Shown: in pieces, positions 9,601-17,755 of the stretch
How positions within the stretch are numbered: position 1 is the stretch's first letter
How the letters are laid out: every line of letters starts with the position of its first letter
Assembly (NCBI GenBank): GCA_902984215.1
Contig: CADWAF010005697.1
Span: 1 to 19,663, forward strand
Origin: Willaertia magna
Lineage: Eukaryota > Heterolobosea > Eutetramitea > Acrasida > Naegleriidae
Direction: 5' to 3'
DNA: 19,663 bases
Notes under the pieces: model-generated
The model's input: only the letters and a program-made list of their open reading frames with translations
Database searches by the model: none
What the model was told of the DNA's origin: nothing
Made by a program: the position numbers and the translations under genes

Positions 9601-11195
9601 ATGAAGTAGAAAAAGAAGTTGATATTGCACTTTCAGGAAATGGTGACTTACGTTCAACCTTAGAGAATTTATTACAAAATGGAAGTATTGATTCTTTAGG
9701 TGCAGTTAGATTATCTAATTTCTTAAGAGAAAACTATAACGTTTTAGTTCGTGCAGATCAAATTTTACTTTATGGAAATAATACAGAACAAGGAGTAGAT
9801 AATTTAATGAAAATTATTGAGACAGCTAAACAACAAGGAAATCAACATAAATTAAGATTTAATTCTACTAAAGATTTACAAGAAGAAGTACGTAATTTAA
9901 TTGGAGATATTCATTGGACTAGAAATACAGTCATAACAGAAAAACCAAAAATAATCCTTTTAACAGGAGCTACTGGATTTATAGGTTGTGGTTTATTATG
10001 TGAACTTTTAATGTCAAATGATGACACAACCGTTTATTGTATTGCTAGAGGCACCGATTGTCGTAAACGTATAATAGATACTGCACTTCAATATGCACAC
10101 AACCTTAGTGTTACAGAAATAGATCTATTAAATGACGCATTTGAAAATCGTTTTATTGCAATCAATGGTGATTTATCTCAACCTCAATTTGGTCTTAATG
10201 ATTCGGATTGGATTGCTTTAGGTAAAATTGTAGATGGTATTATTCATTGTGGTGCTACAGTTAATTTTATTATGAACTATGATCAACTAAGAGATGTAAA
10301 TGTTAAAAGTGTTGTGGAATGTTTGAAATTAAGTGTAATGGGTGAAAAATTAAAACCACTACACTTTGTATCTACCATTAGTGTTATTCCACAAGATATG
10401 TTAAATAGAAGTCAACAAGGAACAGAAGATATCATTCCATTAGATTATTTAACATTTGATAAATTATATTCTGGATATCCACAATCAAAGTATGTAGCTG
10501 AACATGTATTAAAATTAGCAATTGAAGAAAGAAATATAAAGTCAATAGTAATTCACCGTCCAGGACTTGTAGTAGGTCATTCCATTAATGGTTATGCTAA
10601 TGTAAGAGAATGGATAAGTAGATTAATATGTGGTATAATACATTTAGGTGTTGCTCCATCCAATTCAAATCACAAGATTCATATGGTACCAGTTGACTTT
10701 ATTTCAAAAAGTATTGTTGGAATATTTAGTTGTCCTCAATTTTATCCAAATATTTATAGTGGAGATACAACTAAGAATATTTTCAATTTAATTAATGTAC
10801 ATAATGATAATCCTAAATCACCTCTATATGTAAATGATTTAGTTCAATATATTATTAGATTTGGTTATAAGATAAAGACAATTCCATATTCATTGTGGGC
10901 TAAATACTTACATGATGAAATGAATAATTTACCAAAATATAAGGCAATGACTAAAGATAATACTATATTTTCAATTGTAGATTTATTCCCAACTAATTAT
11001 GATGATATTCCTTCTGGGTCACAATTAGATGAAAGGTGTGATTGTAGTAATTTGAAAAATAGTTTGTCATTGATTAATTCTTTAAGAAAAGACAATTTTA
11101 TTACATGCCCTCTGATGAATGACGAAGATTTAATTGTAAAGTATATTAAATATTTTATAAGAAGTGGAGAAATTGATCCACCTTTGAACGAATAA
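6613..11195 (+). CDS. SH3-fused carboxylic acid reductase (A-T-R multidomain enzyme)
   Basis: The model is join(6613..6853, 6898..9145, 9194..11195), 1496 residues. An SH3 domain (about 6-88) shows ELEINQGDLILIHH, GLGWSLAEKV and GFIPSGFVILV. After a divergent segment (about 90-220), an AMP-forming adenylation domain carries YTSGSTSTEPKG (549-560), YASTECGS (704-711), YYRTGD (797-802) and KLAQGEFVAPE. The last motif closely matches carboxylic acid reductases. A carrier domain follows, with GSIDSLGAV; S997 is the likely phosphopantetheine site. The C-terminal reductase has the NADP-binding GATGFIG (1088-1094) and catalytic YPQSK (Y1258, K1262). The expected reaction activates a carboxylic acid with ATP, loads it on the carrier and reduces it to an aldehyde with NADPH. 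An insert of about 120 residues (396-515) interrupts the adenylation domain. Bacterial enzymes of this type are about 1170 residues; the extra length is the SH3 region and inserts. Alpha-aminoadipate reductase shares the plan, but the sequence motifs favour a fatty or aryl acid reductase. The substrate is unknown. Confidence 0.85.
6854..6897 (+). other. Intron 1 of the reductase gene, with an alternative acceptor at 6912
   Basis: Donor GTAAGTTTC, pyrimidine-rich interior, acceptor AATTTAG at 6897, 44 nt, phase 1. It gives GFIPSGFVILVKL, which fits the end of an SH3 domain. A second in-frame acceptor, TTTTAG at 6912, would remove five residues (GFVIL) and give GFIPSVKL. Confidence 0.7.
9146..9193 (+). 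other. Intron 2 of the reductase gene
   Basis: 48 nt, phase 2, donor GTAAGTTT, acceptor TTGTAAAG; no other AG lies inside. Removal restores KLAQGEFVAPEVLENLF, a conserved adenylation-domain motif, so the junction is well supported. Confidence 0.9.
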
Positions 11196-11245
11196 TAAAA
11201 TTTTACAATCAAATTTAATTAAAACTATTTTACAAAAGTAAAAAA

Positions 11246-12133
11246 ATGAAAAGAACAAAAGAAATGGAAAAACAAAATTCAAGCAAAATCACAAAAAGGA
11301 ATGAAATTGCCGAACGCACCAATTTTTATGACAATACCATAAAGTCAGTGAAAAACAACACTTCACAAAGAAATTTAATGGACCTAGAAGAAATTTTGTT
11401 TGAAATTATTAAATTTCTACCTTTCAATGATTTGTTAAAAACTAGTTTAGTTTCTAAATTATGGTTTAAAGTGTCTTTAACGGATGATAATTTAAAGTAT
11501 TTCTTTGAAAATACATTTCCTAGTTATAGTTTCAAATTCAAAAATAATCCACCAGAATATCATCATTTATATTGTCACATTATTGAAAGATTTAGACCTA
11601 TTTCTACACTGGAAAAAAGAAATGAATTATTTTGGTTTCTTGTTGAAAAATCAAAAGGAATTCAGGAAGAGTTTGAAAGAATTTTGATTGAAGAAAGTTA
11701 TTTGGATTATATCGAATACATTGACGAAGCCTACACTTCAGCTTGTTGTGCCTTAAAAGATTCAATTGCCCATATAAAAGATAATGAAAATGAATTATAT
11801 TGTTATTATTCAGATGATACAGGTTCAGATAGAATGGCAGAAATAATTTCTAAGGGAAAAGAAACATGGTCAAATATTTGTAATAACCCTGAACTGGCTT
11901 TACAATATGAATGTGGAGTAGAAGGTTTCCAATATGTTTGTCGCAGTTATAATTACTTTAAAAACGTAAACAGTTTAATGGTTTTTGGAATACCAAAATT
12001 AAGTCAAATGAACTGTACATGTGTATTGGAAAGTTATGCTAAGTTTAAGTCTTGTACTCACAAAAAAGAGTGGAAATTGAAATCAGCACCAGCCCCGCCT
12101 TTAGGGTTTGTTGGTTTATTCACTACTCAATAA
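11246..12133 (+). CDS. F-box protein
   Basis: 295 residues, single exon, starting at an ATG preceded by six A residues only 50 nt after the reductase stop. A basic N-terminal tail precedes an F-box at about 44-88, with MDLEEILFEIIKFLPF, then LLKTSLVSKLWFKV. F-boxes bind Skp1 and bring substrates to SCF ubiquitin ligases. The remaining about 200 residues should be the substrate-recognition part. They show no leucine-rich, WD40 or kelch repeats; they are acidic in the middle (about 135-200) and contain several cysteines, including CTCVLESYAKFKSCTHKKEW near the end. No known fold was recognised there, and the substrate is unknown. It is convergent with the U-box gene, whose stop is 81 nt away. 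Confidence 0.75.
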   Translation: MKRTKEMEKQNSSKITKRNEIAERTNFYDNTIKSVKNNTSQRNLMDLEEILFEIIKFLPFNDLLKTSLVSKLWFKVSLTDDNLKYFFENTFPSYSFKFKNNPPEYHHLYCHIIERFRPISTLEKRNELFWFLVEKSKGIQEEFERILIEESYLDYIEYIDEAYTSACCALKDSIAHIKDNENELYCYYSDDTGSDRMAEIISKGKETWSNICNNPELALQYECGVEGFQYVCRSYNYFKNVNSLMVFGIPKLSQMNCTCVLESYAKFKSCTHKKEWKLKSAPAPPLGFVGLFTTQ

Positions 12134-12214
12134 ACAAAATTTTGTCTCAAAACTTAATGTCCTTTACAAAAATCTTTACAAAAACGGTAAGATTCTGCAC
12201 ACTTAACAAAACTC

Positions 12215-14059
12215 TCAAAATTGAACGTGTAATAATTTAATTCCAATCATAATTTTAAATTCTTGTTTATCTTTAGATATTCTAATTGGAGAATAATATT
12301 TTTGTAAAAAAGAATAACTACCATATCCTTCCATATCTTTATATTCACAATCAAACTCTTTTGTTGAATTTTCATCTAAATTCTCATTAGAAATAAATCT
12401 TTTGATTGCAACACTTTCAATATCAAAATCGTTTTGTTTCATTTCAATTAAATGTAAAAAGATTGCACATTCATTCTCTTTTGAACGTTTACCACCTTTA
12501 GGGAAGAAACACACTCTCCATTTTAGACCAAATACTTCAAATGGGTTTGAATAGAAATGATCTTCTTTCTTTACGTCTATTGGTGTTTGGATTGTTATTA
12601 AATTTAAGATACTTTCTTCATCATTAAGTAAAGATGATATTTGTTTAAATTGAGAATTTAATTTTTTATAGTTTGTTAAAATTTGTTGTTGACTATTGTT
12701 AAATAACAAATGTTGAGTTAATAGTAGTTGATTGTTTAAATGTTGTAAATGTTTTGTGTATTTATTCTCCATTTCAATAAATTTATTTTCCATTTCACTA
12801 AACAGCTTTTTATTTTCTTCATCTTTTTTTTGTAATAATTTATATTGTAAACTTTGTATTTCTATTAATAATTTTAAAGTTGGATCCAATTCAACATGTT
12901 TAGTTTTAATATATAAATTCAATAATTTATCAAACATATTTTTATTCTTATAATATTCTAATAAAATATTTATAATTTCTATATTTGTATTATCAAATAA
13001 ATATGCCTTCTCTAAATAATAAACATCACCTGTATCATTAAATAATTTCATATTTAATTCACATGATTCTTTATTTAATTCTTTAATATTTTCTATTTTT
13101 GTTAAAAGTTTTAAAATATTATATTCATGTAAAAAATTAAATTCATTAGATACTTTTTTAATTATTTGTATAAATATAGATTTATATTGTATAGTTATTT
13201 CAAAATCAAAATCAATTAATAACAATAACAAATTTTGATTTGTTAAAAACGGCATGTCCATAATTAATTTAAATAAATAAATTCTTTTATCTAATTGTAA
13301 ATGTTGTAAACAGTTTTTAATAAAATCAATATTCATATAATAATATCCTTTTTTGGAATATCTTTCAAAATAAATTAATATTTCATTATCCATAATTGTT
13401 TTTGTTAATTTAATATTTAAAATAACTAAATTAATTATTAATTCATAAAATATACAACTAGGTTCATATTCAGTTATATACTGTTCAATATCTTTTAATT
13501 TTGTAATTGATTGTAATGGATCCTTAATCTTTTTAATTAATTCTTGACAACTCTTCATTAAATCCAATTGTGACATCTTTTTAACTTTAAATTTTGTAAT
13601 TAAAATATCAAATTGTAAATCAATTAAATCCATATTACTATTCTCTAACAATAATTTTCTGTCTTTAACTATTGTTAATACTTCTTCTACTAACTCTTCA
13701 CAAACATTTAATAAAGATTCTTCATTTAACCATATCTTTATATTTTCTTTAATTTTTAAAATAAAATTTTTAATTCCTTCATCAATAATTTTCTTTAAAT
13801 AAAAAACTGAAACTAATTTCTTATCAATTAATTTCTTTCCAGTTAATGGACATGTATTATTTGTTTGAAACCATTGTTCAATAGATTCTCTATCATATGT
13901 ATGACCAGTTTCTATTAATAACACTGGATCTTTCATTATATTTAAACTTATTGGGCATTTAAATTGTTCTAATTCTTCTTTCCATTTCTTAATATCACTT
14001 TCTATTTGTTGTAATATTAATGCTTGGTCTAGTTTTAATGATTTTTGTTTTGAAACCAT
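12215..14059 (-). CDS. U-box/coiled-coil/MATH (TRAF-like) E3 ubiquitin ligase
   Basis: 614 residues, single exon. The U-box at about 32-103 has FKCPISLNIMKDPVLL, TGHTYDRESIEQWF and NTCPLTGKKL, the last followed by LVSVFYLKKII. U-boxes adopt a RING-like fold without zinc and recruit E2 enzymes. The middle (about 105-400) is helical, rich in Leu, Ile, Lys and Asn, perhaps with TPR- or ARM-like repeats, but no clear repeat unit was defined. A coiled coil covers about 400-480 (EENKKLFSEMENKFIEMENK). The C-terminus (about 505-612) reads as a MATH/TRAF-C domain: GLKWRVCFFPKGG, ECAIFLHLIEM, GYGSYSFLQKYY and EFKIMIGIKLL. The overall plan mimics TRAF proteins, with the RING replaced by a U-box. MATH domains bind receptor tails or other substrates, so a trimeric or dimeric substrate-bound ligase is inferred. 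Confidence 0.8.
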   Translation of the reverse strand: MVSKQKSLKLDQALILQQIESDIKKWKEELEQFKCPISLNIMKDPVLLIETGHTYDRESIEQWFQTNNTCPLTGKKLIDKKLVSVFYLKKIIDEGIKNFILKIKENIKIWLNEESLLNVCEELVEEVLTIVKDRKLLLENSNMDLIDLQFDILITKFKVKKMSQLDLMKSCQELIKKIKDPLQSITKLKDIEQYITEYEPSCIFYELIINLVILNIKLTKTIMDNEILIYFERYSKKGYYYMNIDFIKNCLQHLQLDKRIYLFKLIMDMPFLTNQNLLLLLIDFDFEITIQYKSIFIQIIKKVSNEFNFLHEYNILKLLTKIENIKELNKESCELNMKLFNDTGDVYYLEKAYLFDNTNIEIINILLEYYKNKNMFDKLLNLYIKTKHVELDPTLKLLIEIQSLQYKLLQKKDEENKKLFSEMENKFIEMENKYTKHLQHLNNQLLLTQHLLFNNSQQQILTNYKKLNSQFKQISSLLNDEESILNLITIQTPIDVKKEDHFYSNPFEVFGLKWRVCFFPKGGKRSKENECAIFLHLIEMKQNDFDIESVAIKRFISNENLDENSTKEFDCEYKDMEGYGSYSFLQKYYSPIRISKDKQEFKIMIGIKLLHVQF

Positions 14060-14499
14060 TGTAAAATATTTTGTTATCTTTTTTCAAACGAGTAATAAAC
14101 TTTTATGAAAAATTGTTGTTTATTTAGACGCAACCGTCGTACTTGTTTTTTTTTTTGTTGAAAACATAAATAAATGATGGAATGTCATCCTGCAGTGGTT
14201 GTTTTAAAAATAATTTTCCATTTATTTAACAATTTTGAAAAAACATTGTTATTGTAAAACTACTTGAATTATGAATATTTCCTTTTTTGTTATTTCTTTT
14301 TTATATAAATTACAAATCATAATAATTAACAGTTATGAAAAGTTGTTATCTTCTATTCAATTTTGAGATACTAAAAATTCCGAGCGTTTTAATCAAGAAA
14401 CAGGTTGTTTATGAATCATTTCTTGTTTCTGCATTTTTTTAATTTTTTTAAAATTCAAATTAAGATGACAACACTTTACAATTATTTACAAATTATTTA
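14060..14499. other. Spacer between U-box and transcription factor genes
   Basis: 440 nt downstream of the transcription factor gene and upstream of the U-box gene, both on the minus strand. It is AT-rich with T-runs near 14147 and 14437 and no credible open frame on either strand. It should hold the 3' UTR of one gene and the promoter of the other. A small inverted repeat lies at 14127-14138. Confidence 0.6.
14127..14138. promoter_or_regulatory. Small inverted repeat upstream of the U-box gene
   Basis: GACG-CAAC-CGTC has perfect 4-nt arms and lies 68 nt upstream of the U-box ATG, on otherwise AT-rich background. It could be a factor-binding site, but arms this short can arise by chance. Confidence 0.2.
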
Positions 14500-17400
14500 T
14501 TATTGTATTGTCTTACCAATTTCTTCAAATAAAAAGTATCCTATAGCAAAAACTGGAATATAAGATAATTTACCACCAACAATACATAAATATAATTCAG
14601 CACCTAATATTGAACCATCTTTTCTTCTTAGTTTTACTTTACACTTAAAAGATTTCCTTGGTGCAGGTGGTAATTTTAATATTCTACTAACATGAGCAAC
14701 TACATGTGGATAACTTGAAGGATGTACAACATCTTCCCATCTTTCTAATTTATCATATAAATCACCAGGTTCATATCCTAATTTCACTAAGAAAGTTTTG
14801 TTTAAGGAAACCAATCTACCACCCGGGAACATTATCATTATACCAAATGATGAAGAATCCATTTCATCCTTATTTTCCATTAACATACATAATTCTTGAT
14901 AAGAGTTTTCTAAGGATTTTGCTTCAGTTGATCTTGCTGATGATGAATCTAATGAAGAAGGTATATATGTAGGTGTTGTTGGATAACTATTGTTACTTTG
15001 ATTGCTACTATTAGAAGCATTAACATTGGAAGTAGTTTTTCCTTCCTTTTCTTTAGAAATTATTTCTGTAAATCTATTTCTTAAATTTTCATTAATTGCT
15101 GATAACATTGCTGATTCATTTGATTTTCTAATATTTTCTTCTTTAAGTTTCTTATTTTCTTCTCTTAAAACTCTAATTTCCTCTTCTAAACTTTCAAATT
15201 CTCTTTTATCATATTCTTCTTCTCTTTTTTCTAATCGTTTTGCCGTTTCAGATAATTTATGTTTTAATAATAAAGAAATTGGGAAATTTTGTGTTAAATA
15301 TTCAATATAAGTCTTTTCTCTAAGATTATTATCACTATCAAATGATTTTAATTGATTGATTGACGCTTCAATCATTTGTTTAATTTCATCACCTATTTGT
15401 AATGATTTAATTAAATCTTCATTACTCATTTTCTTTAATCTTTCAAAATCACCTTCATCTTTTAATAACTCAAGACCTATAAGATCATTATTATTATTTT
15501 CTTCTGTATTTATAGTGGTTGGCGTTAAAGCAGGAATTTGTTGTTGTTCAATGTTTGTTTGTTGTTGTTGATTAGGCGTAACTGGAAGATACACTTGTTG
15601 TTCATTTGAGCTACTAGTTCCAGAACTGCTACTACTTGTATTATTTACAATACCTAATGGTTCGTCATCCAACTCAATAAGTGATTCAAATAGTGGACTT
15701 TGAGGGGAAAAACGTAAAAATTCATCATCTTTAATTAAATCGTGTAAAGGTGAATTTGGAGAAAAAGCATGTTGTAAATTTAATGAGTTATTAAACGATA
15801 AATTATTTAAAATATTTGGTGATAATCCTGAAATCATTTGTTGATTATTTAATATTTGTTGATTAGGAGCGTTGCTACTACAACTTGCATTATTATTTAA
15901 TGAAGATGCAGGTATTTGAATTGGCGTTCCAAATAAATAATTATTTTGATTTTCATTATACGCTGCATTTAAATTATTACAATGTAAATAGAAAGTATCA
16001 ACTGGTGTACGTAAAAGTACTTGAGTTAATTGTTGGATTTCAGGTGGTTGATTGACAAATAGTGGAAAGTTCTGAATTGCATTATTACTTTGATTATACA
16101 TTAATCTAGATATTATATTATTTGCCCCTGGAGTTGTTAACTCAGTAGCTAATAAAGAAGATGCATCATTGTTATTATTTGATAATAACTGCATCCCATT
16201 ATTGTTGTTGTTATTATTGATAACAACTGAGTTATTATTATTATTTATTTCTTGACTAGAAGTATTTTCTTGTTTTGAATTTTCTTCTTGATTTTTCTTA
16301 CTGGATCTTCTTTTTCGTTTCTTTACAGAAGCATTATTATTAGATCCATTAACGCTATTGGCTTGCGCATCTACAGCGCTATTATTGTTATTACTATTAC
16401 TACTATTAGCGCCATTGTTGTTAGCTTCTGTATTACCTTCTTCATTCTCATCCTTATCGGACTTCTTCTTTCTTCCTCTCTTCTTACCAACTTGATCAAC
16501 ACATTCTAATCCGTGAACTAAACATCTAGAACATGGTCGTTTATCTTCGCAACAAGCATGGGCTTTTCTACACGAAACACATGCCAATTTAGCAACTTTT
16601 CTTGGCTTTTTCATATTATTAACAGCGGTATTATTAGTGCTATTAGCTTGTTGTTGAGTTTGTAAACTTGAAAGAGAGGTATTTGATTGTGATGTTGTCA
16701 TCCCATTATTGGTATTACCATTATTGTTAATTGTAGTATTATTATTATTGACAATTGGATTATTGTTGTTATTTAAAAGAAGGTTAGGATTATTTAAAAT
16801 GTTACTGTTATTATTTATATTCGCATTGTTAATTAATCCATTGTTATTACTATTTAATAAATTATTATTGTTGTTATTGTTATTATTTACAGGAAATAAT
16901 TGATTTACTAAATTATTATTGTTATTAATTATTGGATTGTTATATAAAGAAAATGGATTATTTGAAGAAAGATTATTAACATTACTATTATTGTTATTGA
17001 TAACATTATTTAACGTATTTAGTTGATGTTCCATAGGAGTTGAGAAATCATTTATCGGAAATTCAGTTTTTAATAAATTAGGTTTTAAATTGTTATTTGG
17101 GAGGTATTGTTGGATTTGTTGATTATGATGGTCTATTAATTGTTGTTGTAATAAATTACTGGTATTATTATTTGAAAGTGAATTGTTTAGAAAAGATGAA
17201 GAGGAGAAGTTAGTTGATGGATTATTTAATAATCTATTCCCATTATTTAAATTATTCATTAACAACAAAGATGGAATAGAAGATAAATTACTATTATTAT
17301 TATTCACATTACCGAACCCATTATTATTACCTAGCGTTGATGGAACGGCAGTGTTGGCACCGCTCGTTGGCTGTTGTTCTAGCAATGGGTGTTTTTGCAT
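14500..17400 (-). CDS. Asn-rich Zn2Cys6 transcription factor with C-terminal PAS domain
   Basis: 966 residues, single exon, start in an A-rich context. The N-terminal 265 residues are dominated by Asn, Ser, Leu and Gln runs. A complete fungal-type zinc cluster lies at 274-300 (C274, C277, C284, C290, C293, C300; spacing 2-6-5-2-6). It is preceded by PRKVAKLACVSCRKAHACC and followed by basic GKKRGRKKK and KKRKRRSSKK, which are likely DNA-backbone and nuclear-import segments. A second Asn/Gln-rich region runs to about 600. A long coiled coil at about 714-782 (EEEIRVLREENKKLKEENIR) should dimerise the protein. The last about 110 residues (852-960) form a PAS-like domain with GRLVSLNKTFLVKLGYEPGD and FKCKVKLRRKDGSILGAELY. 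Zinc cluster plus C-terminal PAS recalls the fungal Ert1/AcuK regulators of gluconeogenic genes. Orthology is not established. Confidence 0.85.
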   Translation of the reverse strand: MQKHPLLEQQPTSGANTAVPSTLGNNNGFGNVNNNNSNLSSIPSLLLMNNLNNGNRLLNNPSTNFSSSSFLNNSLSNNNTSNLLQQQLIDHHNQQIQQYLPNNNLKPNLLKTEFPINDFSTPMEHQLNTLNNVINNNNSNVNNLSSNNPFSLYNNPIINNNNNLVNQLFPVNNNNNNNNNLLNSNNNGLINNANINNNSNILNNPNLLLNNNNNPIVNNNNTTINNNGNTNNGMTTSQSNTSLSSLQTQQQANSTNNTAVNNMKKPRKVAKLACVSCRKAHACCEDKRPCSRCLVHGLECVDQVGKKRGRKKKSDKDENEEGNTEANNNGANSSNSNNNNSAVDAQANSVNGSNNNASVKKRKRRSSKKNQEENSKQENTSSQEINNNNNSVVINNNNNNNGMQLLSNNNNDASSLLATELTTPGANNIISRLMYNQSNNAIQNFPLFVNQPPEIQQLTQVLLRTPVDTFYLHCNNLNAAYNENQNNYLFGTPIQIPASSLNNNASCSSNAPNQQILNNQQMISGLSPNILNNLSFNNSLNLQHAFSPNSPLHDLIKDDEFLRFSPQSPLFESLIELDDEPLGIVNNTSSSSSGTSSSNEQQVYLPVTPNQQQQTNIEQQQIPALTPTTINTEENNNNDLIGLELLKDEGDFERLKKMSNEDLIKSLQIGDEIKQMIEASINQLKSFDSDNNLREKTYIEYLTQNFPISLLLKHKLSETAKRLEKREEEYDKREFESLEEEIRVLREENKKLKEENIRKSNESAMLSAINENLRNRFTEIISKEKEGKTTSNVNASNSSNQSNNSYPTTPTYIPSSLDSSSARSTEAKSLENSYQELCMLMENKDEMDSSSFGIMIMFPGGRLVSLNKTFLVKLGYEPGDLYDKLERWEDVVHPSSYPHVVAHVSRILKLPPAPRKSFKCKVKLRRKDGSILGAELYLCIVGGKLSYIPVFAIGYFLFEEIGKTIQ
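16130..17320. repeat. Degenerate AAT/AAC trinucleotide tracts encoding Asn runs
   Basis: The plus strand shows recurrent ATT/GTT/TTA triplet runs, for example near 16197-16245 and 16858-16890. On the minus strand they are Asn codons mixed between AAT and AAC, with up to nine Asn in a row. They lie within the transcription factor coding region, on both sides of the zinc cluster, and do not break the frame. Confidence 0.8.
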
Positions 17401-17471
17401 TTTTTTGGTTTGGATATATTTCTATTTATTTTTTTGGACAACACTAAAAAATCGCACAGGTTTCAAGAAGC

Positions 17472-17486
17472 CCGCAAATAATGCGG
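17472..17486. promoter_or_regulatory. Everted CCG-N9-CGG element
   Basis: CCGCAAATAATGCGG is a perfect 5-nt-arm inverted repeat (CCGCA/TGCGG), with an extra CGG directly after it. Zn2Cys6 dimers recognise paired CGG triplets. This pair sits 72 nt upstream of the zinc-cluster gene's own start, which suggests self-regulation. Confidence 0.4.
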
Positions 17487-17645
17487 CGGTGTGTTAGTAA
17501 AGGTAATCTACTCTTGTTTTTAATGTAGAAATGGTTGCAAAATGTACTTTGTTTTAAAGTGATTTGTTTTTGATTGTTTTTAACTACAACTGTTTATTGT
17601 TGAACAACTTAATTTCAACTTTACAAAGAAAAGCAAAGAAACACC

Positions 17646-17747
17646 ATGCAAGCAGTTGTTACAAGTAACACATTCACTCCGTACGGAACTGATCTTTCAC
17701 CCAAAAATCAAAGGAACGTTCAAAAAACCATCATTTTCAGCCTTTAA
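17646..17747 (+). promoter_or_regulatory. uORF before the carboxylesterase gene
   Basis: A 33-codon frame starting MQAVVTSNTFTPYGTD ends 8 nt before the esterase ATG. The CCGTACGG palindrome lies inside it. It may be a leader uORF if transcription begins upstream; no homology was recognised. Confidence 0.3.
17679..17686. promoter_or_regulatory. Palindromic CCGTACGG element
   Basis: TCCGTACGGA (17678-17687) is a 10-nt perfect palindrome containing an everted CCG-N2-CGG pair. It lies 69 nt upstream of the esterase ATG. Zn2Cys6 binding is possible by analogy with known CGG-triplet sites; the spacing preference of this factor is unknown. Confidence 0.35.
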
Positions 17748-17755
17748 AAAAACGC

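Larger units (their letters stand above)
17401..17755. other. Divergent promoter region between transcription factor and esterase genes
   Basis: 355 nt with no main gene. It contains two everted CCG/CGG elements (17472-17486 and 17679-17686), an 8-nt palindrome GAACGTTC (17714-17721) and a 33-codon open frame (17646-17747). The segment 17450-17490 is notably GC-rich for this window. Confidence 0.6.

Noticed and set aside
12052..12240. 62-codon plus-strand frame between the F-box and U-box genes
   Set aside because: It overlaps the 3' ends of both convergent genes, and shows no domain or start context.
15002..17497. Several plus-strand open frames opposite the transcription factor
   Set aside because: They are Leu/Ile/Val-rich shadows of Asn, Ser and Gln codons on the minus strand, and the minus-strand frame holds a complete zinc cluster and PAS domain.
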